DNA from: Phytophthora hibernalis
Lineage: Eukaryota > Oomycota > Peronosporomycetes > Peronosporales > Peronosporaceae
Assembly: GCA_012656075.1 (NCBI GenBank)
Contig: JAAKBF010000116.1
Span: 1-64,000, forward strand
Length of the DNA: 64,000 nucleotides
Reading direction: 5' to 3'
Shown: piece by piece, positions 1 to 11,116 of the stretch
Layout: every line of letters starts with the position of its first letter
How positions within the stretch are numbered: the stretch's first letter is position 1
The notes under the pieces: model-generated
Databases searched by the model: none
What the model was told of the DNA's origin: nothing
The model's input: only the letters and a program-made list of their open reading frames with translations
Program-made: the position numbers and the translations under genes

Positions 1-760
1 CCCGACAATACGACGTCAACTCCTGCGAATTCCTGAGGCCGACGTTGTAGTAGCTACGGCACTAGCAGACGAAGTGTCAGGTGATGTCGCCGCGGTCGAC
101 GAAGTCTGTGGCGAGGTGGAAATCGGTGCCGAACATGAAGAGAGCGACGAAGGGTGAACATGGAGGTGTCCGCGACGGGTTGTCAGAACGAAGATAGCAT
201 GAACATCCATCCTAGCGTTAGTAGCGCATGCGGTGATGCAAGGGAAGGAGGCGACGATGGATGGAGAATCAGACATCAGCGACGAAGCTTACCTCCTGAG
301 AGTACGCTTCACGCGGATGGGGGCGGCTGTGGTGTAGTGCGTTGGAAAAGATGGAGGGAATACGACGTCGAGAATAGGCATCGGAGACCTTCAGGGCACA
401 TGACAACGTGTACCCACGAGTGGAGTCGTACTTATCCGGAATACTGCTGAAGAGTGATGGTCGACTATCGACGATCGACGTTCGTACTTAACGTCGAACT
501 TCAACAAACGCATCACGGGAGCGTAAACAAGATTGTGGCGTTGGACAAGCACGCAGGAAAGGCAGCCGGTCGTCCGATGAATTGTGGATAAAGGTGCGTC
601 GATGATCGCACGAAGTGGGTGTAGTCAGCACGAAGCGTAGGAAAATTGTAGGTCAGTCACGAATTGGCAACCAAGAGCTCAAGGTAAATCAACCTTTTTG
701 GACACTAAGTGTTTCCGTCTGCTTCTGTGAAGTTCTATACGTTCTTCAGTAGATCGAGGG
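1..760. other. Unassigned sequence, no gene recognised
   Basis: The stretch has mixed composition. Short open frames exist on both strands (for example 154-450 plus), but none shows a domain, a compositional signature of coding sequence or a partner reading frame that I recognise. It may be the remnant of an internal region of an older LTR element, because minisatellites and then a Gypsy insertion follow directly. I cannot support a gene here. Confidence 0.4.
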
Positions 761-811
761 AGACTCGCCGGTCTCAACCCCCCAACCCGTGTCTGACAGG
801 AAGGCACGTTA

Positions 812-896
812 AACTCAAGTCCCGCGAGGGCAGGTATAGCAACAAAGTCCCGCAAGGGCAGGTATAGCAACAAAGTCCCGCAAGGGCAGGAATCAA
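812..896. repeat. 28-bp tandem repeat, 3 copies
   Basis: Three consecutive copies of a 28-29 bp unit with core AAGTCCCGCAAGGGCAGG begin near 812, 841 and 869. The last copy decays into unique sequence. The copies differ by one or two substitutions. The core holds a short inverted motif (CCCGCAAGGG). Confidence 0.85.
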
Positions 897-898
897 AC

Positions 899-1053
899 CC
901 GTCGTCAACGACAAACCAAGGAATAGCAACTCGTCGGCAACGACAACCAAGGAATAGCGGCTCGTCGACCAAGACGACCAAGGAATAGCAGCTTGTTGAC
1001 CAAGACGGCAAAGGCATAGCAGCTCGTCGACCACGACACAGCCAAGGCAAAGC
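899..1053. repeat. 31-bp tandem repeat, 5 copies
   Basis: Five head-to-tail 31-bp units run at 899-929, 930-960, 961-991, 992-1022 and 1023-1053. Each contains a CTCGTCGACCAAGACG-like core followed by AAGGAATAGCAG. Divergence rises toward both ends. Cysteine-rich open frames predicted on the minus strand here are translations of the repeat. Confidence 0.85.
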
Positions 1054-1164
1054 AAAGCAACCCTTTACGGAGTAGAAGTCACGTCAATTAGAGAGACGCT
1101 TCGACTTACAAGACTCGACGTTCGCGTGAAGGTTTCACGCAGACGTCACCCCGCAGACGACTTT

Positions 1165-1481
1165 ATCATCGAACGCTTGAACAACCGTCCAACGAAATCA
1201 CGTTAGTCAAGACCCGGAATTCAGCGCACCGCACGCGACGTACAGTGTGAAGTGCGCTTTGTGTGTAGATCGAGCCCTCCAGAACGCAAATTATGAGAGC
1301 CCGCTCCACCACAATATAGCGTGCCAACGAAATCATGTATAACGTAAAGTGTGCCACTGTCTAATCATAGCGTGTGAGTGCAAAGTGTTTAGCGTGTCGA
1401 TGTATAGTGAACAGAGTGATGCCAACCATCTGCGTATATTTATATTTATAATGTGGTGTATTGTGTTCCAGTGTATATTGT
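1165..1481. repeat. Degenerate TATAGCGTG-type low-complexity block, left part
   Basis: Loosely repeated words such as ATAGCGTG, GTGCCA and AGTGTA recur without a fixed period, and the block turns AT-rich toward 1440. The same word set resumes at 15735 on the other side of the Gypsy element. The two parts therefore look like one repeat block split by the insertion. Confidence 0.6.
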
Positions 1482-1485
1482 ATAG

Positions 1486-2372
1486 TGTGGTGTTGGGTTT
1501 TGGGGACCCTCGGTCGCCATTCGGCAAGGTTGCCCTTGCTGAAGGAAAGTGACCGGCGTGCCCTGATTGACGGATTACATTCCCGCGCCACAGTGACCAC
1601 GATAGTTTAGTGACCGAGGCCTCGGTCGGATATAATAAACTCCCGGCCGAGGGTACGAACCCTCGTTTGTACCCATTTCAGTTTCGTACCCTCGGTCTTA
1701 TAGAGCCGGTACAGGATCACATACGAGGATCGGTTCACACTGGATATTTGTATTTAGATATAGGACTACTATAGGATTGACTACAGAGGCTCTCAGAGCC
1801 ATAGATCAACACAAATAAATCAGCAGTCTTCCCCCAAGTCACCAAGGGTCAAGTCCGTCTTCGGTAAGTCTAGCTAGCTTATCTTAGGGTCTGGATACGC
1901 TCGGCTTGTGGGATGCTGATCAGCGAGCCTAAGGTACATTGAACCGAGGGTTTGTTGCTGGTCAGTCCAAGAGATTAGAGTGGCCGAGTGTTGGGAGCGA
2001 CGAGAAGCGTCGTTCACCATATATTATAGTGGAACCGAGTGTTCCATACATATTTTACTACCCGCCGAGGTTTTACCTCGGCAAACCCGTATTAGGCTTG
2101 ACAGCCGGTACCCTTCCTTCTGAGGGACTGCGGGGTTCGCGCGAAAGCGCAATATTGCATACTAGCCCTCGCTCGTGGCTAGTGGTGCAGGTTATTGGGT
2201 TGGCCTAATACAACCTAGGTGTACAGAGGGTTCACATCCAACCCGGCGTAAGGGATCGTTCCTGGTCTTCAGGTTTGATCCAACGCTCGTTGACCTGACA
2301 AGGGGAAGCGAGTGTTGTTGGTGGGACTCATACCATTTGGTAGTGAGAATTTCTGCGTGATCCTACACGACA
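1486..2372 (+). repeat. 5' LTR of Gypsy 1 (887 bp)
   Basis: The LTR starts with TG and ends with CA and lies directly between the ATAG duplication and the primer-binding site. Its first 361 bp match the reverse complement of 13773-14134, and its last 525 bp match 15206-15730 directly. A TATAATAAACTC box near 1630 is a candidate U3 promoter. CCGAGG/CCTCGG words are frequent in this part. Confidence 0.85.
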
Positions 2373-2374
2373 AC

Positions 2375-2392
2375 TGGTGCCGCGACCCGGGA
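2375..2392 (+). other. Primer-binding site of Gypsy 1
   Basis: TGGTGCCGCGACCCGGGA begins two bases after the CA end of the 5' LTR. It starts with TGG and would pair with the CCA-bearing 3' end of a tRNA. I did not identify which tRNA. Confidence 0.8.
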
Positions 2393-2482
2393 TTGGGAGT
2401 GACTTTCTGTGTGTCTTGGTTGTATATAGGTTCTTACCCTAACGAGCATTCGAGAGAAGACAAGAGAAGAAGAAGAGAGAAG

Positions 2483-4252
2483 ATGGCGAGAGGAGTGAAG
2501 TCAGCGGTACCAGAAACGCCGATGAAGTCGAGCGGAGGGCGCACCGAGGATTCGGTGAGGTCCGGTCCAACACTCGCGACCCAAGTACTTTGGAGCCGAT
2601 CAACGAGCGTTCGGACAGCTTCGACGCGGATGGACTACTCTGAAGCCAAAGAAGATGACGAAGACGAATACCTGGAAGAAGCGACAGCGATGTCCGAGGT
2701 TTCGGAAGCCGCTACCGTCTCAGTAGGACGTAGCGGAGGGGTGAGGTCGCTCGCGCGAAACCTCACCGAGGAGTTGGACGAAGTGGCTGGTCCTGAACCA
2801 GCCCTCGAAGACAACGAAGATGGACTCGGCGATCTCCGATCGCTGACGATGACCGAGGACGCGAGTTCTCGGTCGACCGGCAGTCGGCCTCCAGTTAATG
2901 GGGACACTCCGACTGCCAACAAGGTTCTGGGAAGATGCATGGAGGTGATGATGACGAAGAGCAAGTGGATGCGGGCCTTTGCGCCAAAGTCAATTCGACA
3001 AGCCGTGTGGATGGAACTCGGGGCAGAATTAGTTGTCCCGGTGGAATCGTGGAGCATCCAACAGGTGGCCGAGGACACGGTACAACTGTTCCGCGCTATG
3101 GGCTGTGAACCTCAAGCACTCCCACCGAAGCCGACCTTCAAGGTTGGTCGATCGAAGATGCCGCGCTCTCGCTGCGTAAGTGGAAACAGAAGCTTCGGAC
3201 GGTTTTTGGTGTGCCTGAGCCGGGCTCCAACCGTCGGACGAGCCTCTCACGCACGACCGAGGGGACGGATCCATCAAGGTCCCGCTACCGACAACTCCTG
3301 GGCGACAGCCAGAGAAGTCGGTCGGGACGGGTGTGTTCTCAGCGAAAGGGACCGCTTCGGCGTACTTTCAAGATTCGCACATGGTAACGCCTCGGTCAGC
3401 GGACCGTACCGAGCGATTGGCAAAAGGCCCGAGGGTACGCGGACCGCTCCGACGGCGGGCCGAAGTACAGGTCGGACGACGGACCGACGCTTCGATACGC
3501 ACGACGACTCCTCGGACGATGATTCGTTCGACGTCGAAGACCAAAGGGGTGACGTGACTGGAGAATGGGCACGCCAAATCCGTGAGCTCAGCTCGATGGA
3601 GAACGAGAGTTCCACACCGAGGCTTGAAATCGCCACGCACCTCCCGTTGGGCAACATCAAACCCTATCTCGGCCTCCGAGACAAGAGCGAGAAGTCAATG
3701 CAATGGCTCCGAGCCTTCATCTACGAGATGAAGGGAACGCACACGCCACCGAATGAATGGTGTATGGCGTTCGAGCTGAGCCTCCAAGATGGCGCCCTGC
3801 ATTGGTACCGGCAACTCCCGCGGAAGACGAGACGAACGTGGAAATTGTTGAGTGATGCGTTCATCAAGTACTACTGTTCCCGATTTAATCAATCGGCGAA
3901 AGCACGGTACTACTCGGCGAGGCGTGAAGAGAAGGAGCATGTTTGCGACTATCTGAACCGGCTAAATGGCTACGCCAGGAATGCCGGAGTACAATTCGAG
4001 CACGGCGGTCGCGAGGCCAAGGATCATGTTGAACACTTTCTCGATACGTGCGAAGACCGAGCCTTGGAAGAGCGTCTGTGTCACGTGCGAGTCAAGAATA
4101 TTCACGACCTGGAAGACATGATAAACGATATCCTCCGACGCCGCGAGCGGAAAAAGGACGCGAGTCCTCGGTGCGACGCCCCAAAGGCCAAGATGATAGT
4201 CGTCGCCGTGACGATGGACGCGCCGAGGATTCGCGGAACCCTACCGGCGTGA
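2483..4252 (+). pseudogene. Gag of Gypsy 1 (frameshifted)
   Basis: This encodes the capsid/nucleocapsid precursor of the element. I choose the ATG at 2483 because the upstream in-frame ATG (2312) lies inside the LTR. The N-terminal ~250 residues are acidic and serine-rich. The second half (about 3600-4150) is a retrotransposon gag capsid domain, with features such as a YLGLRDKSEKSMQWL segment, a WYRQLP motif and a basic end. Between about 3180 and 3500 the plausible coding frame moves to other frames and back, and a proline-rich stretch reads better out of frame there, so I infer compensating indels. Downstream the frame shifts again into the zinc-knuckle segment. Confidence 0.8.
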
Positions 4253-4358
4253 CCGAGATGATGGTCGTCGTCGGGAAGATCGGTATCGGGATGACAACCG
4301 ACGTCGAGATGATCGTCCATACCGACCGAGGGTCACTCTAGCTGAAGCACTGACAGAC

Positions 4359-5580
4359 ATGGTCGCTGCGTTGAAGGTGGATGGCTCGGTCGACCCGCGA
4401 GGAGAACCTGCAGAGACATCGAGTGGGGGTTATGATGATACCGAGGGTTACGACCCGGAGTACTACCCTAGCAATGGCGACCGAGGCTCGGATAGGTACT
4501 CGGACGACGAATATGCGTCGGATGAAGACCACGGTCATGTGGCTGCCGCGAATGATTCGGAGCGTCGCCACGCCGCCGAGGAACGTTTGCTCGGGCTGAC
4601 AACCGCCGGCCGAGGGTTGGGAATAACCAATACCCGCACGACCGAGACAACCGAGGCCTCGGCGGACGTGATGGTCGCCGACAATATGGCCCGTGTGCCG
4701 CCTGTGGACTCACACATTCTGCACACTATTGTTTCAAGAGGTGCAAGATGTGCAAGCAAGTCCACGATGCGGGAAGATGCGAAGCATTCAACGAGCTGGC
4801 GTCTCTTTTGAAGGCGAAGGTGGAGAAGAAAGACCTCTCGCCAGAACTTCAAGAATTGGTCTATGGGAGTCATTTAAACTAGGCAGCCCTCCAACTGAAA
4901 CTGGGTTGGTCCCAATCGGGCTGCCACAGTTAGCCGAACCTGCGCTGGACGCCGACTATTTGTTTGCGTTCACGGGTTCGTGCAAACGGCCTGATGACTT
5001 GAATATGGATTATGTGAAATTGACGGAAAATGGAGAAGAGAGAGGCGCAAGCCTCGGTGAGAGTGAAGTGAATGTGGAATGTGAGAAAGCTGCTGGTACG
5101 GTTACCGAGGCTTCAATCGCAAGTATGGCTGTGACCGAGCGTGAGCCCCGAAGTCTCGGCCAGGCAATCAAGTTGTTGTCTGGTGAGAGGATGGGGTGGT
5201 GGTCGTCCCAACGCTACGACAAGAGGAAGCGATTGCGTGCCATGGTAAACGGGGCAGTGGATGACGCGCGAACGAGGATTCTGCTCGACACTGGAGCGAA
5301 TGTGAGCGTGATCTCGGCTTCCTATGCGAAGAGACTACGCGTGCGGGAAGTATCGGACCACGGTCGCAGTCTGGAGGTTAGAGGAATCAATCCAGGGTGA
5401 TGGAGACGCGCCGCCGAGCACTCGTTAAGATCACCCTCGGGTGGGAGCGAGTGTATGAATTCGAGTTGTGGATTATGGATCATAGCGCCGAGTCGATGTA
5501 GTCCTCGGAACGGATTTCATGATACCAGCCGGAGTGCGGTTAGACCTGTTCCATGGTACGGCCCGGTTACCGGATGAAGT
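4359..5580 (+). pseudogene. Nucleocapsid knuckles and aspartic protease of Gypsy 1
   Basis: At about 4688-4760 two tandem zinc-knuckle-like motifs of spacing CX2CX3HX4C are visible (CAACGLTHSAHYC and CKMCKQVHDAGRC), followed by a charged segment ending at a stop near 4880. The protease follows, with the active-site LLDTGANVS at about 5280-5310. Protease sequence continues in another frame past the stop at 5400, where a GTDFMIPAG segment lies near 5510. The piece is broken by at least two frameshifts. The product would mature the gag-pol polyprotein. Confidence 0.75.
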
Positions 5581-6120
5581 TATGGTCCCCTGGTGAAATC
5601 CCAGAACGAGGATGATGCTCCGGTATACGGTCTGCAAGTGGCCGGTGGCCCGACCGAGGATTTGTCAGTCGCCGGACGAGAGTGGCACGAGTTCAAGTTA
5701 CCTCGACGACGTCCACCTCTGAACACCCACGAGGTGTGGATTCGCCGGATTGGGAATCTCGTGCCGACAGTGACGAGGTTTCAGCGGGACAACCAGCGAT
5801 TATCCGGCTGACTAATGTGTCACCGAGAGTTGCTCACTGTACAAACCACGAGTCGGTGGTATTATGGGTACCACGTGGCGATCTCCCGCAAGGGCGTGGC
5901 TACACCCGGCTACGATCGGCGAAGTGACGAATGGCAAGGCGGCGTACGCTGAGTGTCGGGACGACATTGCTGAAGCGTGAAAGAAAATGTACGAGCAGTG
6001 GTTAGCCAGTCAACCACCAGCAGTCGAACGGCGGGAATATCCGACGCCTCGGAAGATTCTTTCCCGACCGATGGTGCACCACGATGGGCAACGGGCGGAT
6101 CGTCTACAGAGCGGTGAAGA

Positions 6121-8715
6121 GTGCCACGCACAACCGAGTGGGTGCGACCACTGACAGTAACCGTTACTCTGGTAACCTCGGACATGATGGCTATGGACAT
6201 TGAAACCGAGGAATGTGAAGATTCAACCACGTCCGAATCCTCGGACAGGGGTGACGGCGAGGTAATTACCGGCGAGGCACCGGAGTCCGTGGTCACCGAA
6301 GATTCGGAGGCACGTCTGGAGTCGGTGTTTGTAGCCCTTACGACTGGCGTTTCCGCTGACGTCGCTGTCGATGTTGACGATGCCCTCGGTGGTGTGGCCG
6401 AGCATGTGGCAAACGAAATCGAGTTGACCGATTACGCACATGAGTTGGCATTCCTCCCAGACCTGACCGAAGCCTCGGAGACGGTTTTGGATTATACAGG
6501 ACCCAACGTAGCAAACCCGAAGGCCACGTCCGAGCAACAACGAGCATTGATCAACGTGTTGCAGAAGCATGAACAGATCATGATTTCGAGCGGAAACGCT
6601 CTGCCACCGCCAGCCTATGGCGTTGTATGCGATATCGATGTACAGGGGCACCCTCCGATCAAACAGAGGGCTCGGCGTACACCGCTGAAACACCTGAAGA
6701 AGTTATACGAGTTACTGAAAGGCTTGTTGAAAGCTCGGTTGGTGGCGTTCTCGGACAGCCCGTGGGCATCCCCGATTGTGATCGTGCTGAAGAAGAATGG
6801 CGTTGATATCCGCCTGTGCATTGATTACAAGATGGTGAATGCCATCACCGCGATCATGGAGTATGCCATGCCGCTGGTCGACGATTTGTTAACGGACCTA
6901 GAAGCCTACCTGTGGTTCTGCTCTTTGATGCAGCTAGCGGATTTTGGGCGATAATGATGACGATGAGAGCTCGGAAAATCTCGGCCTTCGTATGTGCACT
7001 CGGCCACTTTGAGTGGCTGCGTATGCCGTTTGGCCTGAAGAACGCACCGATGATATACCAACGAATGATAGACAATGCTCTATGGGGTTCGTTCAGCCTA
7101 AGGGCGGTTGGAACCAGTTCTCTGAGTGGATGCGGTCCGCTGAAGCAGCCGCTGAAGCTGTAAGAACAGGGGTGACCGACGGTTCTGCACGACTGTCCGA
7201 GGTTTCGACAACTTTTCCGACCAAGTTCGAGGCTGACCGCGAGTCCTCGGTGACGCTCGACGCAGTGACCCAACTGGTGAACAGCCCTGTAGCGGATATG
7301 TTCTCCACAGGGAGGCAGATGAATCCTCGTTGGTGCCAGTGTTCGATCGGCGGTCGTTCGTGGACGATATTTGTTTCGGCTCCGAGACGTTTGACTCTTG
7401 TCTAGCCACCCTGGACCGACTGCTTCAACGGTTCGCTGAGTGTCGAATCAGTGTGAGTTTCACGAAGAGCATTTTCGTACAAGGCCGCGTGGATTTTCTG
7501 TCGCATGCAGTGTCAGTCGACGGCATTCAGGCCGATCCGAAGAAGTTGAAGATAGTGACGGAACTGCCGTTCCCGTCATCGAAGAAAGGAATGCAGTCGT
7601 TCCTCGGTGCGTTGAACTATTACAGCAGATTCATCCAAGACTTTGCAGTGTACGGGGCCGCCCTGTACCAACTCAAGGATGAGGATTTTACACCGGCAGG
7701 AAACTCATCCGCAGCCCACCGAAGCTTCGCAGTGCTACAACAGAAGGTTGCAGATGCGCCGATACTACGACACTTTGACCGAGCCAAAGAAGTGCACGTG
7801 ACGCTATTTGCTAACGAGTGGGCTCTGAGTTCCACTCTGATGCAGTATCATGACGACAAGTTGCACCCCGTGCGGTTCTGCGGCCGCGTCCTGAAAGACG
7901 CTGAGATGAATTACCACCCGGCCGAGAAGGAGGTGTTGGCGTTGTTGTTACTGTTGAAAGTGTGTTACACCCAGTTGGTCGGACGGACTATCCATGTCTA
8001 CACTCGATTCTCGACACTGGAGTGGGTACACAAGTCGAAGACATTGTTCGGTCGTACGACCCACTTCGCAGTGATGTTGTCCCCGTGGCACCTGAAGGTC
8101 AACCGAGTCAGGGAACGCGATTGTGCTTTCGCTCAGCTACTACAAGCTGGGCTTACCAGCTTTGTTGAACTGGAAGACTCGTTAGCGCCGGTGACCCCAC
8201 CTTCACGGGGATCACCGACTGCTCGAATGGACCCACATTTGCTTTACGCACGCCTACCGAGGAATTACAATGGCGTGGTGATGTCTTTTGATGGCTCAGC
8301 CAAGACGGAGAAGAATGGCGGGTATGGTAGTTGCTCCTGGATATTATGGAAATTACCAGAATGGACGGTAGTGACGGCTGCGAGTGCTTACCTCGAGACC
8401 ACCACAGTAAACCTCGCTGAGTACGCAGGTATGAACAACGGTGTCTTGACCGCACTGGAGCACGGCACCGAGGATTTAATTGTGGTGGGAGACTCGAGAC
8501 TCGCAATCCAGCAGTCCCTAGGGGTGATGGCCTGTCGGAAGGAAACTCTGATGGCCCAACTCAACCACCACCGAGAACTCACAGCCAAGCTTCGGTCGGT
8601 GAAATATCTCCACGTGATCCGAGAGTTCAATGCAGCTGCAGACTCGTTAGCTACAGAAGCTCTCAACAGCAAACAGTCAGCGAGGTTTCGACCGAAACCA
8701 GGAAAACAGAGTTAA
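6121..8715 (+). pseudogene. Reverse transcriptase with two RNase H domains, Gypsy 1
   Basis: The RT N-terminus (WASPIVIVLKKNGVDIRLC, DYKMVNAI) reads from about 6640. A frameshift near 6905 moves the fingers/palm motif (FGLKNAPMIYQRMID) to another frame. The catalytic box appears as FVDD at about 7350 in a third frame and then stays open to 8715. After the thumb comes the usual Gypsy RNase H region (HPAEKEVLALLLLL, about 7915). A second, RNase HI-like domain follows at about 8270-8680, with MSFDGSAKTEKNGGYGS, LAEYAGMNNGVLTALEHG, VVGDSRLA and a late AADSLA. Dual RNase H is known from plant Tat and oomycete LTR elements. The upstream 5593-6120 portion is poorly preserved linker. Confidence 0.85.
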
Positions 8716-9106
8716 TCGAGCTCAACCGAATCGACGAAGTCATCTACGAGCCTTCGCCGGAGGTCGCCACGCCAACACTCGGCGAATCAGCCACCGACGA
8801 GAGCGTCGATCAACTTAGCCCGGCCTGCCAAGCACCCCGTAACAAATCTTTTCGATTTTGTGAGGGAAGTGCCGGATTACATAACCGTCACGACCCGTCG
8901 ACAAGCGAGGCACAGAAGAAGCGTGTCCGGTTTGTGAACGAGCCCTCGGTGATGGGCCAGGATGACGCAACACGACGAGACGAAGCAGATGAGGTAGCCT
9001 CAGAGACTCAGAACGAAGCGGAAACCGAGCTACCAATGACCGAGGCAAGAGTCAGAGCACCAAATGCAAACGACGTCGACCCGGTAACCATTCAAGAAGA
9101 GCGAAG

Positions 9107-10267
9107 GTGGAGGATTTCCGCTGCCCAGACGAGGAGCTGAGGTGGGCAAACCTCAAGGCCGTTCTCCGAGGCGAGGAATCTAGCCTGAGTTACAGTGCGG
9201 CGAGAGATGGATGGAAAATGGCCGACAAGTTTGCGCTAAGCGAGGACGGTGTGCTGTATATTATCGGAGCGAACCGTCGGTGGACTAACGGAAACCAAGA
9301 GGAGACCAAGATGCGACTGGTGGTACCCACAACGATGATTCAGGAAGTATTACAGAGCTGCCACGACTCGTTAGAAGGTGACCGCCAAGGTATCGGTCGA
9401 ACATACTACCGAGCGAAAATGGATTATTATTGGATCGGACGTTGAGCGGCATGTGCAGTCTTGCCCAGACTGCAGCTCGAGCAAAAGTCGACTGCAGTTC
9501 AGAGGGTAGTCTCCTGGGAACGTGCTAGTTGAGAGACCATTCCAGCTGGTGTCGATGGATTTCGTCATTCCATTGCCGAAATCTCGGCGAGGGAATACCG
9601 CGCTGTTACTGTTCCAATGCTCGTTCACAGGATTCGTCATGGGGAAGGCCATGTCAGATACCACCGCATTAAAAGTCGCTCAGCGTTCGAAGAGTGTGTC
9701 TACCGAAGGTTTGGGGCTCCAACGATGATTCGCCATGACCGAGACCCTCGGTTCATGAGTGAGGTTTTCCAATCATTCGCTGAAATGATGCAATCACGGT
9801 CGAGGGCCACGTTGAGTTATCATCCGCAAGCAAACGGGTAGCAAGAACGATCAGTCAAGACCGTGATGCAGTCTGTGCGAGTGTATGCAGAAGACCCGTT
9901 GCAACAAGACTGGGACGAGATCGCCGAACGACTTGTCTTCGCTATCAACAACTCTCAGGACGGCACTCGGAAGGATACTCCGTTCTACCTCGTTCATGGG
10001 TGGGATGCTCGGTCTACGCTGCGAGCAATGTCGTCGTCGCTAAAACGAGGATCCCGAGGGCAAACCGATGCGCTAGCATGGCACCGAGAAGTGAATCGAC
10101 AACAAGAAATCGCATGGAAAATGGCGATGGAGTATCAGAAGGTCGAGAAGTCTCGGAGAGCCCGCGAGCACAATGAGTCGCTCAACCGACGTGAAGCAGC
10201 AGCAGTACCGAGGATTCCAGCGAGTCACAGAGAGAACATAGTAGCACCGAATCGCGACGGGTCATAG
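9107..10267 (+). pseudogene. Integrase of Gypsy 1
   Basis: The zinc-binding HHCC region lies at about 9350-9480 (SCHDSLEG then CPDCSSSKS across a frameshift). The DDE core follows: first Asp in VSMDFVIPLPKS (about 9555), second in RHDRDPRF (about 9735), and the glutamate region QERSVK at about 9844, directly after an in-frame TAG (QANG-stop). A CAG-to-TAG change would explain that stop. The C-terminal part 9863-10267 is one open frame. At least three frame changes or stops make it non-functional. Confidence 0.8.
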
Positions 10268-10543
10268 GTACCATTGGAGGTCGAAAGGCAGGGGACAACG
10301 ACGGAAACCGACGGGTACGAAGCCTCGGACACCGGGCAGGAGAGACTGGGGCATCTCTCGAAGCTACAGAAGAAGCACCGAGGTCTCTATTCAAGTCTGG
10401 GAGCAGGGTGTGGCTCTGCATGGAGCGCGTGAAACCAGGATTGACCAAGAAGCTAGCACATCGGTATTCCGGATCAAGAAAAAGTCGAAGAGTTCGCATA
10501 TGAACTAGAGCTGCCGGATCAGAGTGGTTGTCGGTTCTACCCA

Positions 10544-10909
10544 GTGGTGCATGTCTCGCGGCTCAAGGCGGTGAACGAATATGGCGACCGACCGAGGAGT
10601 CGGCTGACAGCTGGGGTCACCGAGGATACGAGGATTGATTTTGACGAGGAGCTCTTACCGGAGGATAGCTGGGAGCCTGACAGAGTGGCAGGCGAATATG
10701 AAGTAGAGGCTATTCTGGACAACCGAGCACCTCTAACAACGAGCACCAATCGCGCGGTCAGAGAGTTCAAGGTGAAGTGGATCGACCACGACGAGCCTAC
10801 CTGGGAATCAGCATCGAACTTGTCGTGCGGCGGGTTGCTCTACGACTATTTGCGAGCTCGACGCAGCGAGCGACGACTCCAAATGGTTCAGGTGGCCGAC
10901 GAGGACTAA
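10544..10909 (+). pseudogene. Chromodomain C-terminus of Gypsy 1 pol
   Basis: The C-terminal end of the integrase/pol polyprotein reads EYEVEAILDNRAP then REFKVKWIDHDEPTWESA. This is the chromodomain signature: an E-x-E-x-I-L strand, a (K/R)VKW strand and an acidic TWE. In chromoviruses this domain directs integration to chromatin marks. It ends at a stop at 10907-10909, and the 3' accessory region follows. Confidence 0.8.
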
Positions 10910-11116
10910 CTCGAATCGCTACCGAGGATTGAACAGCCTACGGGGTTGGTACAGCCCGTGGAAGCAGACGAAAAATGATACTGTACCAGAATGGAAGTCA
11001 CTGACCACTGAGCGACCAAGTCTCCTCGGAGGCTCGGTTTGTGACAGCGAAGTGACGAGATAAACTGCCTGCGGGGATTATGCGGTCCGTAGCGTCAGAT
11101 GAAGATGAATATCGTA

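Noticed and set aside
679..1055. Overlapping minus-strand Cys-rich frames
   Set aside because: They are translations of the 28-bp and 31-bp minisatellites.
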